NCBI GenBank assembly: GCA_023395515.1
Contig: JAEWZB010000045.1
Span: 1 to 64,000 of the forward strand
DNA length: 64,000 nt
Direction: 5' to 3'
Source: Bacillota bacterium
Lineage (GTDB): Bacteria > Bacillota > Syntrophomonadia > Syntrophomonadales > Syntrophomonadaceae
In this document: in pieces, positions 45,933 through 53,551 of the stretch
Numbering within the stretch: the stretch's first letter is position 1
Layout: each line of letters opens with the position of its first letter
Made by a program: the position numbers and the translations under genes
Notes under the pieces: generated by a model
Database searches by the model: none
What the model saw: the letters and a program-made list of their open reading frames with translations, nothing else
Told to the model about the DNA's origin: nothing

Positions 45933-45968
45933 AAAAAAAACCTACCCAACTATTGAGTTGGGCAGGTT
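45933..45968 (-). terminator. Terminator of the radical SAM gene and intron target
   Basis: Minus strand AACCTGCCCAACT / AGTTGGGTAGGTT, a near-perfect 13-base stem with a 4-base loop and eight T. The group IIC intron begins directly after the T run. Confidence 0.9.
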
Positions 45969-45997
45969 CCAAAAATTATAGCCAATTAAGGGAGTAA

Positions 45998-47317
45998 TTA
46001 TAGATCAGTTTTATAATTAAAGATTTGCGGTGTGGTGAAGTCCACCGCCACTTCCCGTTGATATATACCATCTTCCCGCCCTTCCATTACATGGGAAGCA
46101 ATGGCAACTTCTATATCCAACCCTTGGAGCCAGAAGATTTTTTCCGGATGAAATTCCAGGAAATCGTAATCGCGATTAACTTGATAAGTACTGTATTTTT
46201 TGTTTCTAAATATCTTCAGCACTTTAGGTATATCTTCCCCAAAAACTTTAGCCGTTTTATAAAAATAATCCTTATTAGAAAATTTCATAAACTTATGGGT
46301 CTTCTGACCGAAATTCTGTTGGTATATCTGGCCGGTATGCTTATTTTCCAGAGAACAGTAGTGAACTCCCATTTTAAACTCTTGGTCCATGCTATATTCC
46401 AACAATTGCAAACATTCCTGTTCACTTCCTCCAACCGGCAATCCTCCGGCGTACCAGTAATTATACAATACCTTATAGGGCCGCCGTTTTACCTTAAAGC
46501 CCTTTTCATTAAACACTTCCACATTATTAAATGGAAAGCAAAATTCCAGCAAATTAATGCCGTATATGCCCATACTATCTAATTCCTTCATTATATACTT
46601 CATCTGTTCCAAGGTTCCTGGTATTACCGGCATTTCTACCATAACCCTGGGTATATAGGGAACTGCCATTTCTATACGTTGCAATTGTCCGGTAATTTGC
46701 TCATCTGTATCATCGGTCTTGATGCTGAAACGTATCTCATCTAGGCCAGCCTCTGCCAAATGCTGCAATATCTCCTGATCAACCAATTCACCACAGGTAT
46801 AAAGACGGGTCTGCGACTTGGGATATAGTTTTTTCGCTTGGGCAAAGAATTGCACCGCCTCTTGCTTATGCAAGAGTGGCTCTCCCCCCGTCAGGGCAAT
46901 ATGGTCGAGCTTCTTTTTTTGCCGGTGCATATCTGCTAATTCCCGGCTGCAGTCCCGAATATGATTCTGATAGTAAGGATATTCTTCCTGATTTTCGTTA
47001 AAACAAAAATAACATTGCCGGACACATTTTAACGAAATAAAAAAGGTTATACTGTTAATTCCTTTTTGACAAGCTACACAAGATGGTGAAATAGCATTTA
47101 AGCATAAGCTATGCCCATTATTGCGAAATGATACCGCCGTGTGGCGTAACTGCTGCCGCTGCTGCAGATTAACCTCCATTGCATCTTCACTGAAATGGAT
47201 TCCCGTACCGGCTACATCTTCAGCAAATTGGCGGTAGATATCGGCATATATTTCACTGTATTTTTTAAAAACAGGATTTTTGATAATTTCATTATTGTTA
47301 AGCAAATCAATAATCAT
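45998..47317 (-). CDS. Radical SAM protein of unknown function
   Basis: About 439 aa. The radical SAM motif CVRQCYFC (CxxxCxxC) lies near residue 100, with the glycine-rich ALTGGEPLLHKQEA and LDEIRFSIKTDD of the partial TIM barrel. Just upstream is an additional SCVACQKG pair, and the C-terminal third (from about residue 300) is not recognised. The ORF also has an ATG at 47323, but AAGGAG suits 47317. It lies between comM and the torD-dms operon; a role in maturing a respiratory enzyme is possible but only suggested by position. Confidence 0.8.
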   Translation of the reverse strand: MIIDLLNNNEIIKNPVFKKYSEIYADIYRQFAEDVAGTGIHFSEDAMEVNLQQRQQLRHTAVSFRNNGHSLCLNAISPSCVACQKGINSITFFISLKCVRQCYFCFNENQEEYPYYQNHIRDCSRELADMHRQKKKLDHIALTGGEPLLHKQEAVQFFAQAKKLYPKSQTRLYTCGELVDQEILQHLAEAGLDEIRFSIKTDDTDEQITGQLQRIEMAVPYIPRVMVEMPVIPGTLEQMKYIMKELDSMGIYGINLLEFCFPFNNVEVFNEKGFKVKRRPYKVLYNYWYAGGLPVGGSEQECLQLLEYSMDQEFKMGVHYCSLENKHTGQIYQQNFGQKTHKFMKFSNKDYFYKTAKVFGEDIPKVLKIFRNKKYSTYQVNRDYDFLEFHPEKIFWLQGLDIEVAIASHVMEGREDGIYQREVAVDFTTPQIFNYKTDL

Positions 47318-47380
47318 ATCCATACTCCTTTTTATTGAATAAGAATTCGTTTAGTGTATTGTCACTCCGCCCCGCAGCTT

Positions 47381-48913
47381 TTATCCCCAATATTTCTTAT
47401 CCAAAGTTCTATATTTTAAAGATTCGGCCAGATGAGGCAGTAAGATAGCTGAAGATTCTTCCAGATCTGCGATGGTACGGGCTATTTTTAATATACGGTC
47501 ATAAGCTCTGGCACTCATATTAAACTGATTAAAAGCAGTTTTCAATAATTGCTCGGCTTTTTCATCTATTAAACAATATTTCTTCACTTCCTGGGGACGC
47601 ATTTGTGAGTTCAATTTAATCTTACTATTTTTAAACCGTTTAAGCTGCATAGCCCGGGCTGTTTTTACCCGTTCTCTGATGGCAGCCGAGCTTTCACTCT
47701 GGCTTTGGTCAGTAATCTGTTCATAATTAATCCGGCCTACTTCCACATGAATATCCATACGGTCTAATAAGGGGCCGCTGACCCGGTTAAGATAGCGAGT
47801 TATTTGTAGTGGTGTACAGCTACATTCTTTATCAGAGCCGAAATGGCCGCAAAAACAGGGATTCATACTGGCGACTAAAGAAAAATTAGCAGGAAAAGTA
47901 TAGGTAGAATGAGCACGGGCTACAGTTACGATTTTATCTTCCAGAGGTTGTCTTAATGCTTCTAACACATCCCGGCTAAATTCCGGCAATTCATCTAAAA
48001 ATAAAATCCCGTTCTGGGCTAAACTAATTTCTCCGGGGCGGGGTATGCGCCCTCCTCCGATAATACTGGCACTGGAGGCATTTTTATGCGGGGCTCTAAA
48101 GGGTCTGTGGCTGATTAAAGGATTTTGAGGATTTAACATATTGGCAACTGAGTATATTCTCGTGGTTTCCAGTATTTCCTCCCGGTCCATTTCCGGCATT
48201 ATGCCGGGCATTCTACGGGCTAACATAGTTTTGCCCGAACCGGGAGGGCCGATTAAAAGAATATTATGCAGTCCTGCTGCTGCTATCTGTAAAGCCCTTT
48301 TCGCACTTTCCTGTCCTTTAACATCAGCAAAATCATAATTTTCATCCAGCACAGTTCTTTCATTATAATTGAAAGCAGGTACCCTAAATAATTCTAAGGT
48401 TCCGTTTAAATAATTGCACATTTCCGTTAAATTGTGTATCGGATAAGAAATAACTTCATTAACTAAGCCGGCTTCCCGGCTGTTATCGTGAGGGACAATA
48501 AATCTGATATCAGCATTATTAATTCTGGCCAACTCTAAAGCCATAGGTAATATACCCGGAATTTTCCGCACCGTACCATCTAAAGAAAGCTCACCAGTTA
48601 TAAACAAATTTTTTTCGGCATTACTAATAATTTGTTCGGAAGCTAAAAGTATTCCTATGGCAATAGCTAAATCAAAATGGCTTCCTTCCTTTTTCATATC
48701 GGCAGGAGATAAATTAACTATTATTTTGCGGTTAGGAAATTCAAAACCGGAATTCTTGATAGCGGCCCGTACTCTTTCCCGGGCCTCCTTAATAGCTGTA
48801 GAAGCCAGGCCCACAATTTCAAAATGAGGCAGCCCATTTTGTATATCTACCTCTACAATAACCGGCTGCGCCTCTATACCCGCAATCACTAACGTATTAA
48901 CATGCGCTAACAT
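47381..48913 (-). CDS. comM: YifB/ComM-family Mg-chelatase-like AAA+ ATPase
   Basis: 510 aa. N-terminal Lon-protease-like fold (LPHFEIVGLASTAIKEARERV, NLSPADMKKEGSHFDLAIA), Mg-chelatase AAA+ module with Walker A GPPGSGKT and GILFLDELPEF, the zinc-like CFCGHFGSDKECSC loop, and the C-terminal helical part. ComM is a hexameric branch-migration helicase aiding integration of transformed DNA. Start at 48913 (MLAHVNTLVIAGIEA). A truncated duplicate of its 5' end lies at 50757-51080. Confidence 0.94.
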   Translation of the reverse strand: MLAHVNTLVIAGIEAQPVIVEVDIQNGLPHFEIVGLASTAIKEARERVRAAIKNSGFEFPNRKIIVNLSPADMKKEGSHFDLAIAIGILLASEQIISNAEKNLFITGELSLDGTVRKIPGILPMALELARINNADIRFIVPHDNSREAGLVNEVISYPIHNLTEMCNYLNGTLELFRVPAFNYNERTVLDENYDFADVKGQESAKRALQIAAAGLHNILLIGPPGSGKTMLARRMPGIMPEMDREEILETTRIYSVANMLNPQNPLISHRPFRAPHKNASSASIIGGGRIPRPGEISLAQNGILFLDELPEFSRDVLEALRQPLEDKIVTVARAHSTYTFPANFSLVASMNPCFCGHFGSDKECSCTPLQITRYLNRVSGPLLDRMDIHVEVGRINYEQITDQSQSESSAAIRERVKTARAMQLKRFKNSKIKLNSQMRPQEVKKYCLIDEKAEQLLKTAFNQFNMSARAYDRILKIARTIADLEESSAILLPHLAESLKYRTLDKKYWG

Positions 48914-49177
48914 CCACAATCTCCCCTAAAAGCCTAACTAATAAGCAAATACTGCAAACACTTCCTGTATTTGTTATTCCATGCCAAGTATATTTTTCCT
49001 TCCCAGACAACTTGGCTTATTTTAAATTATCAAGCTGTATTTGGGGTTATATAAAAGTAACACTTCTTAAATAGTTTATCAATGTCCTCATAATTGTGAA
49101 CCAGGCAAAAGAGCTATATAATAAAATCATGGTTGATATTTTTCTTAGATAAATTCGAATTTAACGGAGGTATACCC

Positions 49178-49375
49178 ATGCGCAAATGCCTAAGGTGTGA
49201 AACTGAAATGATTGAAAATTGTTCCATAAAAGTTGAAGGGGCCGGTTATGGCATTGTAATGGCCACGGATGATAAGCGTTTGTTCGCTAATAGAATAGGG
49301 AAACCGCAAGTAGCTATCTGCCCCAACTGTGGCGAAGTATCAATCTACATTGAAAATACTAAAAAATTAAAATAA
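49178..49375 (+). CDS. Small zinc-ribbon protein
   Basis: 65 aa, starting MRKCLRCETEMIENC behind CGGAGG. Two CxxC knuckles (CLRC near the N-terminus, CPNCGE near residue 49) frame a short beta core with a glycine-rich VEGAGYGIVMA. It resembles uncharacterised clostridial zinc-ribbon nucleic-acid-binding proteins. It is divergent from comM, with its own 250-base upstream region. Function unknown. Confidence 0.75.
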   Translation: MRKCLRCETEMIENCSIKVEGAGYGIVMATDDKRLFANRIGKPQVAICPNCGEVSIYIENTKKLK

Positions 49376-49383
49376 AAAAATTA

Positions 49384-49406
49384 CCCACCGGGGATGTCCC
49401 AGTGGG
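49384..49406 (-). terminator. Terminator of the copA remnant
   Basis: CCCAC-GGG/CCC-GTGGG stem with a run of seven T on the minus strand (49377-49383). It occupies the same place as the terminator after the intact copA (59112-59142) and could also serve the convergent zinc-ribbon gene. Confidence 0.65.
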
Positions 49407-49428
49407 GGAAATCCCTAATTGTTCCCAG

Positions 49429-49673
49429 CTAGCCCTCCACCCGAAAGCGGCGCAGACGCAGGGAGTTAGATACGACGGTAACTGAGCTTAAGGCCATAGC
49501 AGCACCGGCAATTATGGGAGATAAGAAGCCTAAAGCGGCAAAGAGAATGCCGATTATATTATAAATAAAAGCCCTTTTGCTTAATATGCCTCATAGTAGT
49601 ACGGGAAAGCCGTAAGGCAGTAGGTATTCCCCTAAGGTCTCCGCTCATAAGAGTTATTTGGGCGGTTTCCATA
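49429..49673 (-). pseudogene. 3' fragment of a duplicated copper ATPase gene
   Basis: It matches the last 80 or so codons of copA (59186 to about 59440) closely at DNA level, ending ...RRLRRFRV before a TAG. It has an 8-base deletion relative to copA (after aaataaaagccc) that breaks the frame, and similarity stops at about 49673. No promoter or start. It is one scar of the comM-copA segment duplication described in the findings. Confidence 0.88.
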
Positions 49674-49710
49674 ATGCACTGGTAAGGGGGCTCTCTCCCA
49701 CGTAGTTTTG

Positions 49711-49760
49711 ACTTATACTTCATGAAAGTACTGGTGTCAATGTTCCTGTCCCCATGTCAC
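49711..49760. repeat. Solo end of the IS200-like/RAYT element
   Basis: It matches the right end of the elements at 50256-50565 and 53552-54408: ttcatgaa-gtact-gtgtcaatgttcctgtccccatgtcac. No transposase or left end is attached. The remainder of 49674-49859 shows no recognisable feature. Confidence 0.7.
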
Positions 49761-49859
49761 ACCTGTCACACCCATGTGAGAGCGTTGGAATGAAAGTCCC
49801 CTTTACTACTGGACTTTACAAAAATTCGGGATAGACCCAACTATTTTAAAAAATGATAC

Positions 49860-50099
49860 TCATTGATTAAAATTTCTTATGTTTTCGCTTGTTTCGTTTT
49901 CTTCTACAATTAAGGTACCATCTTTTTTATAATATTTTGTATTTATTACTATTTTTTCTTCTATATAGCCTAATTCTTTAAAGTTTTCGCTACCACCAAT
50001 TTTTGTTTTTATTTCACTATCTAATAAAGCACTTTCGTAATGGTTCATCAGCTTTATTGTACCAAATGCAGTTGCTGTAATAACTAAAAAAGTCAGCAT
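49860..50099 (-). CDS. Small membrane-anchored hypothetical protein, start uncertain
   Basis: 79 aa from the first ATG, which falls inside a hydrophobic segment (LTFLVITATAFGTIKL). The frame is open 20 codons further upstream to an ATC preceded at good distance by GGAGG. The true start may therefore be ATC, or a start codon lost by one base change (KDLGVNTKNPIIKFILIV...). The C-terminal part is hydrophilic. Not recognised. Possibly a decayed gene, given the scarred surroundings. Confidence 0.45.
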   Translation of the reverse strand: MLTFLVITATAFGTIKLMNHYESALLDSEIKTKIGGSENFKELGYIEEKIVINTKYYKKDGTLIVEENETSENIRNFNQ

Positions 50100-50255
50100 G
50101 ACAATTAATATAAATTTTATTATTGGGTTTTTAGTATTAACACCTAAATCTTTGATTTTCTATACCTCCATTAAAAGACTAATTGCCATTTTTATTACAA
50201 TTAAGGGTTACTGTTCCTTTCCAAGTACCATCAGGGCTGCCTAAATTGGACAAGG

Positions 50256-50565
50256 GTGACAAGGGGACAGGAACGCTGACATTTACACCCTCTAAATTAT
50301 CCCTCTTCCGATACCCGTTAATCTTTCAATTTGATGTATAGATAGACCATACGTTTCCCTCAACTCACTTAAACAGGCATTTATTTTATTGGTATCAAAA
50401 TTTTGTATCTCTGTAAAAAATGATTTGATGGTTAATTCCTCTCATTATGATATGGTATATTCACGTTATGCTGTTTCTTCCTGCTGCTCTTGCCACTTCA
50501 ATCACTTCTTGGATTATTTATATTTCATGAAGATACTAATGTCAATGTTCCTGTCCCTATGTCAC
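50256..50565. mobile_element. Internally deleted derivative of the IS200-like/RAYT element (310 bp)
   Basis: Both ends match the 857-bp element at 53552-54408, including the terminal inverted repeat gtgacaaggggacaggaac and its complement, and parts of the transposase ends. The gene centre is missing: sequence jumps from the codons for KNFDTNK-type text to the MRGINHQI region. This makes it a MITE-like non-autonomous copy. 50566-50756 has no recognisable gene; a small hairpin aatccc-atttg-cgggatt lies near 50700. Confidence 0.85.
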
Positions 50566-50756
50566 TGGCAAAAATTAGTCGAAGCTCCAACTGCAAACAT
50601 CTTACAATATAACAAAAAACATTTCTACCATTATGTGGTATTATCGCCATTTTTGATGGTGAACGGTCTTGAGGGTGAACGGAAAGCAGGAAATCATAAT
50701 CCCATTTGCGGGATTGGGGGTACTGGGGAGGTAATTTGATAGTAGACGAATTAGAG

Positions 50757-51080
50757 GCTCACCAGTTATAAACAATTTTTTTCGGCATTACTAATAATTT
50801 GTTCGGAAGCTAAAAGTATCCCTACTGCAATAGCTAAATCAAAATGACTTCCTTCCTTTTTCATATCGGCAGGAGATAAATTAATGATTATTTTACGGTT
50901 GGGAAATTCTAAACCGGAATTCTTAATAGCGGCCCGTACTCTTTCCCGGGCCTCCTTAATAGCTGTAGAAGCCAGGCCCACGATTTCAAAATGAGGCAGT
51001 CCATTTTGTATATCGACCTCCACAATAACCGGTCTAGCTTCTATACCTGCAATTACTAAGGTCTTAACATGTGCTAACAT
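50757..51080 (-). pseudogene. 5' fragment of a duplicated comM gene
   Basis: The first 100 or so codons of comM (MLAHVKTLVIAGIEARPVIVEV...) end at ISNAEKNCL followed by a stop. The match also covers about 80 bases upstream of the gene (to about 51155), so promoter and start are duplicated. The AAA+ module is missing, so a helicase cannot be made. It is the partner scar of the copA fragment at 49429-49673. Confidence 0.9.
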
Positions 51081-51367
51081 CCATAATCTCCCCTAAAAGC
51101 CTAACTAATAAGCAAATACTGCAAACGCTTCCTGTATTTGTCATTCCATGCCCTGCACCTTTTTTCCTTCCACGTAAGTAAAAAGGACGGCCTGTACAGC
51201 CTATTCCTAACATAAAAGAACACCTCACCAAAAATTTATTTTATCGGTAAGGTGTGCCAGCCTCTTTCGTGAAGTCTTTATGCCCCCCTAATAAAGCTAT
51301 TGTTATTATTTTTAACTAAAGGCCTTACAATAGGGCATTGCGCACAAAGTTAAAACATGACAAACTA

Positions 51368-51973
51368 CTAATAATCGCCAATTAAAATGATTCCTTCCGC
51401 CATCTTGATCAGTTCTTCTTTATTTGCAGTTGTAGCTATGGTAATTATCTTATTCCCCCTTACTAGAGCTATAGAATGTGGATATGAACCTTTCACATTC
51501 TCTTTGATAAATGCTTGTTCGCCACTTGGCAATGAAATAGTCCTGTCTCCATAAATAGCTTTGGCTTCACAGGCTGCAGGAGAAGCTTCGGATAATGTTA
51601 CCAAAGTAATACTTTCTTCATTTTCATACTTGACCTCCGTAAGAATAGCATATGCAATCTTGCCAGAAGAAAACTTGGGTTGTGTATCTAAGATTTGTAC
51701 CATTGTTTTTGCATTCATTGTATATTCTTCGGGTAGATAAGCTAATAAAGACTCTTGTGCTAATAGGGCGGGATTCAATTCTTCCCATTTACATTCCCCT
51801 GGCGAAACGAGCGTTGGAACTACTGGTGGGGCTGACTGTTCTGCTATAATTTGTTCCTCAGGTAAAGTCAATTTAATTTCACCTGAAATAGCTAAACCGG
51901 TAGTAACTAGTCCGGTAATTAAGCAACAGCAGATCAAGCCAATTATTAATCCCTTTTGTAATTTAATCTTCAT
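51368..51973 (-). CDS. Secreted or membrane-anchored hypothetical protein
   Basis: 201 aa with an N-terminal signal/anchor (GLIIGLICCCLITGLVTTGLAI), a proline-rich stretch (APPVVPTLVSPGE) and a compact C-terminal domain with a cysteine pair (ECKWEE, ACEAKA). Not recognised. It lies 16 bases after the secreted protein gene at 51990-52373 and so belongs to the agrD1-led transcription unit. AAGGAAGGTG ribosome binding site. Confidence 0.65.
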   Translation of the reverse strand: MKIKLQKGLIIGLICCCLITGLVTTGLAISGEIKLTLPEEQIIAEQSAPPVVPTLVSPGECKWEELNPALLAQESLLAYLPEEYTMNAKTMVQILDTQPKFSSGKIAYAILTEVKYENEESITLVTLSEASPAACEAKAIYGDRTISLPSGEQAFIKENVKGSYPHSIALVRGNKIITIATTANKEELIKMAEGIILIGDY

Positions 51974-51989
51974 TAGAACACCTTCCTTC

Positions 51990-52373
51990 TTAAGGGCAAA
52001 TTTCTACAGTAGATTCACTAGTTTTTCTTTCGCTCCAAAAATCACCCCAGTGGGTTGCTGTTTCGCAATAATACGAGCCACTGTTAAATCCCTCAGGATG
52101 AACTATCGCACAACCTTCTTTTCCTTGGGCACTATCAGTTGCACCACTTTCAGCAATCCATTGGTTAGAAGACCAACGCCATAATGTAGCACTTACATAA
52201 CCGTCACAAAAAACCCCTTGCCCTGACCACTCGGTTACGCTTTGACCAAAAACACTTCCAGAAGATAATGGAAATAAACTGCTTGAATAACTCACTGAAC
52301 CAGCAAAAACTTTACTAGTATTAATATTAATTAAAGCTAGCATAAGAAATAGTACGATTATTCCACGCTTCAT
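51990..52373 (-). CDS. Small secreted Cys-containing protein in the agrD1 unit
   Basis: 127 aa. Signal peptide GIIVLFLMLALININTSKVFA, then about 103 residues rich in Ser, Trp and Gly with four cysteines (VFCDGYV, EGCAIVH, YYCETATHWGDFW, EICP). The start at 52373 follows AGGAGGTAT. The 50-base leader is shared with the gene at 55043-55822. It could be a quorum-controlled exported effector or bacteriocin-like protein; no family was recognised. Confidence 0.65.
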   Translation of the reverse strand: MKRGIIVLFLMLALININTSKVFAGSVSYSSSLFPLSSGSVFGQSVTEWSGQGVFCDGYVSATLWRWSSNQWIAESGATDSAQGKEGCAIVHPEGFNSGSYYCETATHWGDFWSERKTSESTVEICP

Positions 52374-52478
52374 AATATACCTCCTCATAACAATGTCTAT
52401 AATTATTACCCTTCTTTTATGTGGCTCATAAGAAGAAACCTGCACAGGTTTTTTGTAGCAAATACTTGGATAGCATTT

Positions 52479-52592
52479 TTACTCCGGTAATTTGGGCTGA
52501 TACCAGTGGAATAAACATGCAGGCTGTACACCAGCATTAGCTACAAATAACAAAAAGATAGATATTATTCCTAATAACTTAGATCTTAACAT
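52479..52592 (-). CDS. agrD: AgrD-type cyclic lactone autoinducer prepeptide (copy 1)
   Basis: 37 aa, too short for usual gene calling. Amphipathic N-terminus MLRSKLLGIISIFLLFVANAG, then core PACLFHW and recognition tail YQPKLPE. In the family, AgrB cuts after the ring residue and joins it to the cysteine; here a Cys26-Trp30 thiolactone (CLFHW) is predicted. GGAGGGAGG precedes the ATG. The core and tail are identical to copy 2 at 55929-56042. Confidence 0.9.
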   Translation of the reverse strand: MLRSKLLGIISIFLLFVANAGVQPACLFHWYQPKLPE

Positions 52593-52634
52593 AACTTCCG
52601 CCTCCCTCCAGTCTAGCGGTGGCCACCTACATTA

Positions 52635-52662
52635 TATATACTATATTGGTAATAAAATGCAA
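52635..52662 (-). promoter_or_regulatory. Promoter of agrD1
   Basis: -35 TTGCAT (52657-52662) and -10 TATATA (52635-52640) with a 16-base spacer, conserved upstream of agrD2. A further conserved block TTACATTAAAAGACAAA lies about 100 bases upstream and may be the regulator site. Confidence 0.6.
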
Positions 52663-52774
52663 TATATTTAAGTTAAAAGGGATAAAATTGAGCGTGAATG
52701 GGTGTGATTTTCGAAAGGAATTATACAAATTTTTAAAAAAGCTAAAAACCTTTGTCTTTTAATGTAAGTTAGTG

Positions 52775-52820
52775 GTATCAGTTACTACTCCAGGTACTTT
52801 TATAATAGATTCAAGAAAAG
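52775..52820 (-). pseudogene. Remnant of a duplicated agrA gene
   Basis: About 46 bases match agrA codons near 56840-56888 with a 3-base deletion. The junction reads ggtatcagttactactcc, which joins the agrA 3' end (ggtatcag) to an internal site (atatcagttact) at the shared word tatcag. It shows that agrA was once duplicated together with agrD and then deleted. 52821-52940 has no recognisable feature. Confidence 0.75.
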
Positions 52821-52940
52821 TCCTAAAATATCCGCAAAACTTTCTTAGCCAATGCACTTCCCCTAATATAACTCTCAGGCGCCGTTGGTAAGGTATAGTT
52901 TTAAAGGTTTTTCAGAGTTGTTGAAAATTATATATCCCTT

Positions 52941-53060
52941 TTAGCGCAAAACGTCATTTTCAGCATATTTATTAAATTCGGATAAAAAGTCTTTCGCTTC
53001 ATCCTCATTATCGAAATAATTCTGCGCTATATAACATGCTACATAATAATACCCAACCAC
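52941..53060 (-). CDS. Possible small or truncated protein
   Basis: 39 aa from a GTG (VVGYYYVACYIAQNYFDNEDEAKDFLSEF...). The composition looks protein-like, but no good ribosome binding site or start is seen. It is probably the tail of a decayed gene. Not recognised. Confidence 0.3.
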   Translation of the reverse strand: MVGYYYVACYIAQNYFDNEDEAKDFLSEFNKYAENDVLR

Positions 53061-53107
53061 TTGTGCATTTAATATAATGCATTAACTAATTCATCATATC
53101 TCAATAC

Positions 53108-53536
53108 TCAATATCCTGAATCATCTATTTTCCAATTACCGTTCTTACTATCTCTAATAAGTATCCAGTTAAAGTTTTTATAATATGAATTCGGATTCAA
53201 ACTGCCATATCTGCCGCCAGACTTATTAACATAAAAATTTGAAAACAAAACAATAACATTTTCCTTTTCAACTCCATTTCTTGAACCTTTGCCCCATATC
53301 ATATAACTTACAATTTCTGCATTTGACTTTTCTTCTTCATACCATAATTTCTTGAGATAACATCCCGGGAATTTTTCTTCAAAATTCTCAATTACACAAC
53401 TTATTGCCTCTTGCACTTCTTCCTGAGTGAATTTCGTAGATTTACCAATAATAACATTTGTTTTTCTATCAAGCAGATTTGATAAAATTAGAAAACAAAC
53501 CAACAACACGCAAATTATGGTTATCCTTTTTTTCAT
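53108..53536 (-). CDS. DUF4829-like secreted protein
   Basis: 142 aa. N-terminal signal/anchor ITIICVLLVCFLILSNLL, then a cystatin/NTF2-like domain with FTQEEVQEAISCVIENFEEKFPGCYLKKLWYEEE, ENVIVLFSNFYVNKSGG, and a C-terminal NWILIRDSKNGNWKIDDSGY. These are marks I associate with DUF4829 proteins of clostridia. Start at 53536 behind TTGGAGG. Its 5' end abuts the left end of the IS200-like element, so its native promoter may have been replaced. Function unknown. Confidence 0.65.
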   Translation of the reverse strand: MKKRITIICVLLVCFLILSNLLDRKTNVIIGKSTKFTQEEVQEAISCVIENFEEKFPGCYLKKLWYEEEKSNAEIVSYMIWGKGSRNGVEKENVIVLFSNFYVNKSGGRYGSLNPNSYYKNFNWILIRDSKNGNWKIDDSGY

Positions 53537-53551
53537 TAGGGTTACCTCCAA

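Noticed and set aside
49133..49177. Longer start for the zinc-ribbon protein (MIFFLDKFEFNGG...)
   Set aside because: The longer reading contains the Shine-Dalgarno CGGAGG of the ATG at 49178, so the short 65-aa form is favoured.
49709..50570. CRISPR-like array from repeated gtcaatgttcctgtccc words
   Set aside because: Copies are few, irregularly spaced and in inverted orientation; they are ends of a RAYT-type element.
50389..50739. Plus-strand 116-codon open frame
   Set aside because: It spans the antisense of the deleted RAYT copy and the junk spacer; no ribosome binding site and no recognisable domain.
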